The notes below the pieces were generated by a model. It saw only the letters and a program-made list of their open reading frames with translations, was not told the origin of the DNA and did no database searches. Shown here in pieces: positions 59,219 through 64,000 of a stretch of 64,000 nt of DNA (position 1 is the stretch's first letter; each line of letters begins with the position of its first letter). A program made the translations under genes and the position numbers. The stretch comes from Kribbella albertanoniae (GTDB lineage Bacteria; Actinomycetota; Actinomycetes; Propionibacteriales; Kribbellaceae), in the NCBI RefSeq assembly GCF_004348455.1, contig NZ_SMKA01000012.1, positions 16,022-80,021 of the forward strand, in the 5' to 3' direction.

Positions 59219-60177
59219 CAGGCAGCGCTCCTCAGTCGCGGATTGACCAGCAGGTAGAGCACGTCGACCACCAGGTTGACCACCACGAAGCCGATCGCGA
59301 TCGTCAGTACGACGCCTTGCACCACTGCCGGATCACCGTCGCGGACGGCGTTGATCATCAGCGTGCCCATCCCCGGCAGGGTGAAGATCTGCTCGATCAC
59401 GACAGCCCCGCCCAGCAGGTAGCCGATCCTCAGGCCGAGCACGGTGAGCGGGTTGATCAGTGCGTTGCGCAGGACGTTACGTCCCACCACTACGACCGGC
59501 GGCAGGCCGCTGCCGATCGCCGTCCGGACGTAGTCCTTGTCCAGTTCCTCGACAACCGACGTACGGATGATTCTGGTCAGCTGAGCGGCCACCGGCAGCG
59601 ACAGCGCGAGCGCCGGCAACGTCATCGTCCGCAGCCAGGGGCCGAGCCCGTCGGCCGGATTCACGTAGCCGCTCGGCGGAAACCAGCCGCGCTCGACAGC
59701 GGCGTACTGGATCATCAGCAGCGCGAGCCAGAACGACGGCGCGGCGACACCGATCAGCGAGACCAGACGGATCGCCTGGTCCGGCCAGCGGTCCCGGAAG
59801 ATCGCCGCGGTGACCCCGAGCAGCAAGGCGAGGACCAAGGCGATCAGCAGTCCCAGCAGGGTGAGCTGGAACGTCAACGGCATCGCCGTCGTGATCGATT
59901 GGAGCACCGACGCCCTCGTGAGCACGCTGGTGCCCAGGTCACCGTGCAGCAGGTCGCCGACGAAGTGCACGTACCGGAGCGGCAGCGGATCCAGCAGGCC
60001 GTTCTCCTGTCGGAACATGTGCAACTGCTCCTCGGTCGGGTTCGCGCCCTGGAAGTAGGCGACCGCGGGATCGTTGTTCGAGAACCGCATCACCAGGAAG
60101 ACGAACGCGATGATGCCGAGCAGCAACGGGATCAGCAAAAGCAGCCGGCGAACCAGCATCCGGACAATGACGGCCAC
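59218..60177 (-). CDS. ABC importer permease (DppB family)
   Basis: 319 residues with six membrane helices. N-terminal RMLVRRLLLLIPLLLGIIAFVFLVMRF is typical DppB, and the EAA motif lies around YVRTAIGSGLPPVVVVGRNVLRNALINP. It pairs with the fused permease-ATPase. The gene begins 11 bp after the binding-protein stop and shares one base with the next gene. Confidence 0.92.
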   Translation of the reverse strand: MAVIVRMLVRRLLLLIPLLLGIIAFVFLVMRFSNNDPAVAYFQGANPTEEQLHMFRQENGLLDPLPLRYVHFVGDLLHGDLGTSVLTRASVLQSITTAMPLTFQLTLLGLLIALVLALLLGVTAAIFRDRWPDQAIRLVSLIGVAAPSFWLALLMIQYAAVERGWFPPSGYVNPADGLGPWLRTMTLPALALSLPVAAQLTRIIRTSVVEELDKDYVRTAIGSGLPPVVVVGRNVLRNALINPLTVLGLRIGYLLGGAVVIEQIFTLPGMGTLMINAVRDGDPAVVQGVVLTIAIGFVVVNLVVDVLYLLVNPRLRSAA

Positions 60178-60188
60178 AGTCGGTTACC

Positions 60189-61808
60189 TCAGGCTCGCTT
60201 GGTCTGCAGCAGGTTGATCCCCGGATAGGGCTGCGCCTTGACACCGCTCAGCTTCTTGCCGTTCCAGGCCGTCATCAGCTCGGTATGGACGACCGGATAC
60301 AGCACCGCCTGCTCGGCGACCAGGTCGAGGTACTCGTGGGTCAGCTTGGTCCTGGTGTCCGCGTCGGTCGCCCGGACCGCCTGGTCCATCTTGGCGAAGA
60401 TCGCCTTGGCGCCGGCGCTGTTCTCCCAGCGCGTGTACTTCATCCACGACCCGCCCTGGGTGTAGTTGTAGCGCAGGATCAGGTCCGCGTCGGCACCGAA
60501 CTGGTTCGGGTTCGACGCCGCCGCGACGACCTGGTAGTCGGCGTTCTGGTCCATCTTGGTGAACACCGCGGCGGTGTCCTGCGGCTGCAGCGTGGTCTTC
60601 ACGCCGATCGCGTTCCACGAGGCGGCAATGGTCGGCAGGCAGTCGACGATCCAGCTCAGGTTCACCGCGAGCAGGTTGATCGTCAGGTCCGTCACGCCGG
60701 CCTCGGCCAGCAGAGCCTTCGCCTTCACCGGGTCGTAGCTGTAGACGGTCTTCGCCTTGGCGTAGGCGGGGTTGTCCTCGTTCAGGAACGACGTACTCGC
60801 CTTGCCCCGGCCCTTGAGCGCGACCTCGATCAGCTTGTTGGTGTCGATCGCGGTGAACAGCGCCTGCCGGACCCGGACGTCGTCGAACGGCTTGTTCGCG
60901 GTGTTGAACATCAGGAACAGATGGTTCATCCCCTTGCCACCCTCGACCGTGAGGCCCGAGCTCTTCAGCTGCTCGATGTTGGCGTACGGGATGTTGTCGG
61001 AGATCTGCGCCTCCGCACTGGCACCGGAGATCTTCGCCACCCGGGCTGAGGCGTCGACGATGCTCAGCCAGTTCATCTTCTTGAACGCTGCCGGCCGCGG
61101 GCCGTTGTAGTCCGCGAACGCCTCGAAGGTGGTGTTCGACTTCGGCTGGTGCGAGACCTGCTTGTAGGGACCGGACCCGACCGCCTTGCCGTTCTTGGCC
61201 AGGTCCCAGGCACCGGGCTGGTCGAAGACGTGCTTGGGCATGATCTTCGCGATCGTCAGCCGGGGCGCACCGTCGGGGAACGGGAAGTTCAGGACCAGCT
61301 CGACGGACTTCTCGTCGACCTTCTTGACCTCTTTGAGCCAGCTCGCGAAGAAGTTGTAGGTCAGCACCTTCAGCTTCGGGTCGAGGATCCGCTGGAAGGT
61401 GAAGACGACGTCGTCGGCGGTGACCGGCTGACCGTCGTGCCACTTCGCCCCGTCCCGCAGGGTGAACTTCCAGGAGGTCGCGTTGAGGTCGGCCGGCACC
61501 TCGGTGGCCAGCGCCGCGTACGGCTGGCGGGTGAGCGGGTCGGTGTCGAGGAGACCCTCGTAGATGTGCTGCATCGCCGCCATCGTGAACGCGGAGGCAC
61601 TCAGGGTCGGATCCCAGCTCTGGTTGTTCCCGTAGCCGATCACCGCGGTGACCAGGTCGGTGTCGCTGTTCGCGCCGACGGCTCCGGTCGAGGCCGGGCC
61701 ACCGGAACAGGCCGACAATCCACCAGTGATCGTCGCGGCTGCGCCCAGCACGCCGGAGTACTTCAGGAACGACCGGCGGTCGAAACCGGGTCCTGCGAAT
61801 TCGTTCAC
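60189..61808 (-). CDS. ABC importer substrate-binding lipoprotein (SBP family 5), Tat-exported
   Basis: 539 residues from GTG 61808, with GGAGG seven bases upstream. The signal contains a twin arginine (FDRRSFLKYSGVLG) and a lipobox ending LSAC, so the protein is exported folded and lipid-anchored. The family-5 fold is clear (WKFTLRDGAKWHDGQPVTADDVVFTFQRI, FDDVRVRQALFTAID). Family 5 members bind peptides, nickel, oligosaccharides and, in some bacteria, sialic acid; the locus favours the last. Confidence 0.9.
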   Translation of the reverse strand: MNEFAGPGFDRRSFLKYSGVLGAAATITGGLSACSGGPASTGAVGANSDTDLVTAVIGYGNNQSWDPTLSASAFTMAAMQHIYEGLLDTDPLTRQPYAALATEVPADLNATSWKFTLRDGAKWHDGQPVTADDVVFTFQRILDPKLKVLTYNFFASWLKEVKKVDEKSVELVLNFPFPDGAPRLTIAKIMPKHVFDQPGAWDLAKNGKAVGSGPYKQVSHQPKSNTTFEAFADYNGPRPAAFKKMNWLSIVDASARVAKISGASAEAQISDNIPYANIEQLKSSGLTVEGGKGMNHLFLMFNTANKPFDDVRVRQALFTAIDTNKLIEVALKGRGKASTSFLNEDNPAYAKAKTVYSYDPVKAKALLAEAGVTDLTINLLAVNLSWIVDCLPTIAASWNAIGVKTTLQPQDTAAVFTKMDQNADYQVVAAASNPNQFGADADLILRYNYTQGGSWMKYTRWENSAGAKAIFAKMDQAVRATDADTRTKLTHEYLDLVAEQAVLYPVVHTELMTAWNGKKLSGVKAQPYPGINLLQTKRA

Positions 61809-61867
61809 GATGCCTCCAGCAACAGGGGGTGTGACGGAGCGGTTGCAGGAGGTAGGCTGCACCAAGT

Positions 61868-61890
61868 CATCCCACATCCTACGTCCTATG
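61868..61890. promoter_or_regulatory. GntR-regulon site A, upstream of the importer operon
   Basis: ACATCCTACGTCCTAT at 61874-61889, within CATCCCACATCCT...TATG, lies 60-80 bp before the SBP start. It shares CCCACATCCTAYGTC with site B and ACATCCYACGTCCTAT with site C. Confidence 0.6.
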
Positions 61891-61948
61891 AGCGCCGACC
61901 TTAGGAGACTGTCCCCGGCCGGTCAAGCCCGGGAGCCGGCTGACCTCG

Positions 61949-61964
61949 GACATAGGATGTGGGG
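61949..61964. promoter_or_regulatory. GntR-regulon site B, upstream of the GntR gene
   Basis: GACATAGGATGTGGGG contains the inverted repeat ACAT-AGG-ATGT and is the reverse complement of the first part of site A. It is about 32 bp before the GntR start, suggesting autoregulation. Confidence 0.6.
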
Positions 61965-61995
61965 CCATGCAGGAGCGGAAGACTGGGAGTGCGTT

Positions 61996-62700
61996 GTGGC
62001 ACTGACGCGGCCGAAACGCAGTGACGAGCTCGCCAACGCGATCGCCGACCTGATCATCGAGCGCAACCTGCAACCCGGCGCCCCACTACCGACCGAGAAC
62101 GTGCTGATGGCGGACTTCCAGGTCAGCCGCAACTCGGTCCGCGAGTCACTCAAAGCCTTGCAAGCACACGGGATCGTCGAGATCCGGCATGGCTACGGCA
62201 CCTTCGTCGGCTCAGCCAGCTCGGCAGCGCTGCACCCCTGGCTGCTGTTCCGGACCAGGTCGTCCGGCAGCAGCGTCGAACGGCTGAGTGAGCTGCTCGA
62301 GATCCGGGAGATCCTGGAGACCGAGCTCACCCGCCGGGCCGCCGGCACCGACAGCACCGAACTGCGGCAGAAACTGTCCGGCTGCGTCGACCGGATGCGC
62401 GTCGAGGGCGAGGACGCGGCCACCGCGGACCGCGAGTTCCACGAGCACATCTGCAACGACGCGGGGGTCCCGCTGGCCCGCGAGCTGGTCGGCCTGTTCT
62501 GGGACGTCTACCGCGCCGTCGAGACCGAAGTGGAAACCTTCATCGCCTCCCCCGCGGAGACCGCGGCGCGGCATCAGCGGGTGGTTGACGCGATCGCCTC
62601 CGGCGACGCCGAACAGGCCGAGCAGGCCGTGCACGCACACTTCAGCGAGGTCCGCGACCGCCTCGGCACCGGCCCTTATCGCAGTCCGCGGGTCCCCTGA
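61996..62700 (+). CDS. GntR family regulator (FadR/FCD), probable regulator of the sialic-acid locus
   Basis: 234 residues from GTG 61996 (GGGAG six bases upstream); an ATG at 61957 would fall inside operator site B. Winged helix: PTENVLMADFQVSRNSVRESLKALQAHGIVEIRHGYGTFVG. FCD domain with LEIREILETELTRRAA, REFHEHICNDAG and RHQRVVDAIASGD, consistent with metal and acid binding. Transcribed away from the importer operon and towards the sialidase gene. GntR/FCD proteins such as NanR control sialic-acid genes in other bacteria. Confidence 0.9.
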   Translation: MALTRPKRSDELANAIADLIIERNLQPGAPLPTENVLMADFQVSRNSVRESLKALQAHGIVEIRHGYGTFVGSASSAALHPWLLFRTRSSGSSVERLSELLEIREILETELTRRAAGTDSTELRQKLSGCVDRMRVEGEDAATADREFHEHICNDAGVPLARELVGLFWDVYRAVETEVETFIASPAETAARHQRVVDAIASGDAEQAEQAVHAHFSEVRDRLGTGPYRSPRVP

Positions 62701-62741
62701 CCTCTTGGCGAACCACGACAGGTCCGCTAGCTTGACGCCAG

Positions 62742-62758
62742 ACATCCCACGTCCTATC
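62742..62758. promoter_or_regulatory. GntR-regulon site C, upstream of the sialidase gene
   Basis: ACATCCCACGTCCTATC differs from site A by one base over the 16-bp core and lies 21 bp before the sialidase start codon, where a bound protein would block transcription or initiation. Confidence 0.6.
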
Positions 62759-62778
62759 TCCAGCCCAGGGAGAGTCCC

Positions 62779-64000
62779 ATGCGCAAGTTCCGCCCAGGCC
62801 GCGTCGCGGCACCCGCACTGCTCGCCGTCGGGGCACTGCTCGCGTCCATCGCTCCTGCCCAGGCAACGCAATCGGCGGTGACGCCCGCCGCACCTTTCGT
62901 CGAGGACGCACCCTTGTTCCAGCAGCGCACGGACGGGTACGCCTGCTTCCGGATCCCGGCGATCGTCCGGACGGCCAGCGGCACCGTGCTGGCGTTCGCC
63001 GAGGGCCGAGTCGCCGACTGCGGTGACGACGGCGACATCGACGTCGTACTGCGTAGATCGACCGATGGCGGCAAGACGTGGGGGCCGCTGCAGGTGGTGT
63101 CCGAGGGAAGCGGAAGCACCCATGGCAACCCGGTGCCGATAGTGGACGACCGGACCGGCCGGATCGTCCTGGTGACGACTCACAACGGCGCGGCCCCATG
63201 TACGAACGGCTGCGACCGCGACCCCTACGTGCAGACCAGCGACGACTCCGGCGCGACCTGGACAGCGCCGCGAGAGATGACCGAAGGAAAGCTCCCGAGC
63301 TGGAACTTCTGGTACGCCACCGGACCGATGCACGGCATCCAGCTCCAACACGGTCGACACGCGGGGCGTCTGATCGTCGGTGCCAGCTTCGAGTCGTACG
63401 ACGGCGTCGGCGCGCACGTCTACGGCACCCATCTGCTCTACAGCGACGACTCCGGCCAGACCTGGCACATCGGCGCGACCACCTCACGCGACGACGGCAC
63501 GGTGATCGCCCAGGAGGTCACCGTGGTCGAACTGGCGGACGGCCGGATCTATTCGCTGGCTCGAGAACGCGGTACCGACCCGGGCAGCCGCGCGTACGCG
63601 ATCAGCAGCGACGGCGGCGAGTCGTTCGATCGCCCGTTCCGGACTCTGCCCCGGCTCGCCATGCCCGACGTACAAGGATCTCTGCTCCGCTTCAGCGCCC
63701 GCAACGACGGCGATCGGCGTAACCGCATTCTGTTCTCCGCGCCGGCCCACCCGGCGGCTCGCGAGGTGATGGCGATCCGATCGTCGTACGACGAAGCGCG
63801 CACCTGGGACGCCTGGCAGCAGGGCAAAGTCTTCTACTGGGGACCGACGGCGTACTCCGACCTGGTCCGGCTCGAAGGCGACCAGGCCGCCCTGCTCTAC
63901 GAGGCGGGCGTCGCGACGCCGTACGAGTCGATTCGGTACGCGCGATTCAACGAGGCCTACCTCGCGACACCGAACGGCACTCCCCCGGGCATCCCTGGCC
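62779..64000 (+). CDS. Secreted exo-alpha-sialidase (3' end outside window)
   Basis: 407 residues visible, running off the window. A signal peptide (RKFRPGRVAAPALLAVGALLASIAPAQA) precedes a sialidase propeller. The FRIP motif is YACFRIPAIV (the Arg binds the sialate carboxylate), and Asp boxes STDGGKTWG, SDDSGATW and SDDSGQTW follow at the expected spacing. EGRVADCGDDGDIDVVLRRS contains the catalytic-loop Asp. It releases terminal sialic acid from glycoconjugates, feeding the neighbouring importer and lyase. Further C-terminal modules may lie beyond the end. Confidence 0.92.
   Translation, partial: MRKFRPGRVAAPALLAVGALLASIAPAQATQSAVTPAAPFVEDAPLFQQRTDGYACFRIPAIVRTASGTVLAFAEGRVADCGDDGDIDVVLRRSTDGGKTWGPLQVVSEGSGSTHGNPVPIVDDRTGRIVLVTTHNGAAPCTNGCDRDPYVQTSDDSGATWTAPREMTEGKLPSWNFWYATGPMHGIQLQHGRHAGRLIVGASFESYDGVGAHVYGTHLLYSDDSGQTWHIGATTSRDDGTVIAQEVTVVELADGRIYSLARERGTDPGSRAYAISSDGGESFDRPFRTLPRLAMPDVQGSLLRFSARNDGDRRNRILFSAPAHPAAREVMAIRSSYDEARTWDAWQQGKVFYWGPTAYSDLVRLEGDQAALLYEAGVATPYESIRYARFNEAYLATPNGTPPGIPG

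Noticed and set aside
1..64000. tRNA, rRNA, CRISPR arrays, transposases or attachment sites
   Set aside because: Looked for by eye in intergenic regions; no cloverleaf, repeat-spacer pattern, transposase motif or flanking direct repeat was recognised. A covariance-model scan would be needed to exclude small RNAs.

Overview
The window is high-GC DNA with strong G/C third-position bias, GTG and TTG starts, many 4-bp ATGA/GTGA stop-start overlaps and many secreted (Sec/Tat) proteins. This points to a soil actinomycete. The overall flavour (GH27 galactosidase, M14 peptidase, a class III/IV lanthipeptide locus with a prolyl-oligopeptidase-type protease) fits Kribbella or a close relative in Propionibacteriales; the genus is an inference. 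No rRNA, tRNA, CRISPR array or intact insertion sequence was seen.

Layout. 1-5 kb: tail of an unknown gene, an AraC regulator, a modular secreted alpha-galactosidase and a membrane/coiled-coil protein. 5.3-9.8 kb: a GntR regulator, NCS1 nucleobase/hydantoin permease, Asp/Glu/hydantoin racemase and flavoprotein, probably an N-heterocycle uptake and catabolism unit. 9.8-17.3 kb: secreted M14 carboxypeptidase, wHTH regulator, beta-propeller protein, a frameshifted secreted-protein pseudogene, a Tat-exported phosphatase/sulfatase-fold protein, a LysR regulator and the 3' remnant of a phoD-like gene. 17.2-27.9 kb (minus strand): a lanthipeptide locus with a LanL-type synthetase, S9 protease, two short precursors ending in a shared PTCCC-x-R-x-TDN motif, a heterodimeric ABC exporter, a SnoaL-like protein and a NarL-type two-component system. 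A 25-bp perfect palindrome lies in front of it.

28-36.5 kb: quinone oxidoreductase, a decayed FAD-oxidase fragment, an RpiR regulator with an operator-like palindrome, a Tat-secreted protein, an XRE (MmyB-type) regulator, a TetR regulator, an MMPL lipid transporter and an ECF-like sigma factor. 36.8-51.4 kb: a tightly packed 14-gene plus-strand operon encoding a complete, reducing type II PKS/FAS-like machine: ACP, AcpS, two FabZ/FabA-like dehydratases, KS, a Cys-less KS partner, a KS-CLF fusion, ketoreductase, a catalytically empty KAS III homologue, a phytoene-desaturase-like flavoprotein, a private acetyl-CoA carboxylase (AccDA fusion, AccB, AccC) and FabD. It is followed by a TetR regulator, a small membrane protein and a membrane-anchored alpha/beta hydrolase. 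Polyene or polyene-derived lipid synthesis is the most economical reading. This is the strongest candidate for an undescribed system in the window.

54-64 kb: an ATP-grasp protein with no normal start codon, then what looks like a sialic-acid utilisation locus: NanA-like lyase, peptide-family ABC importer (ATPase, permease-ATPase fusion, permease, Tat-lipoprotein SBP), GntR regulator and exo-sialidase (truncated by the window end). Three copies of a shared DNA motif in front of SBP, GntR and sialidase tie these promoters into one regulon.
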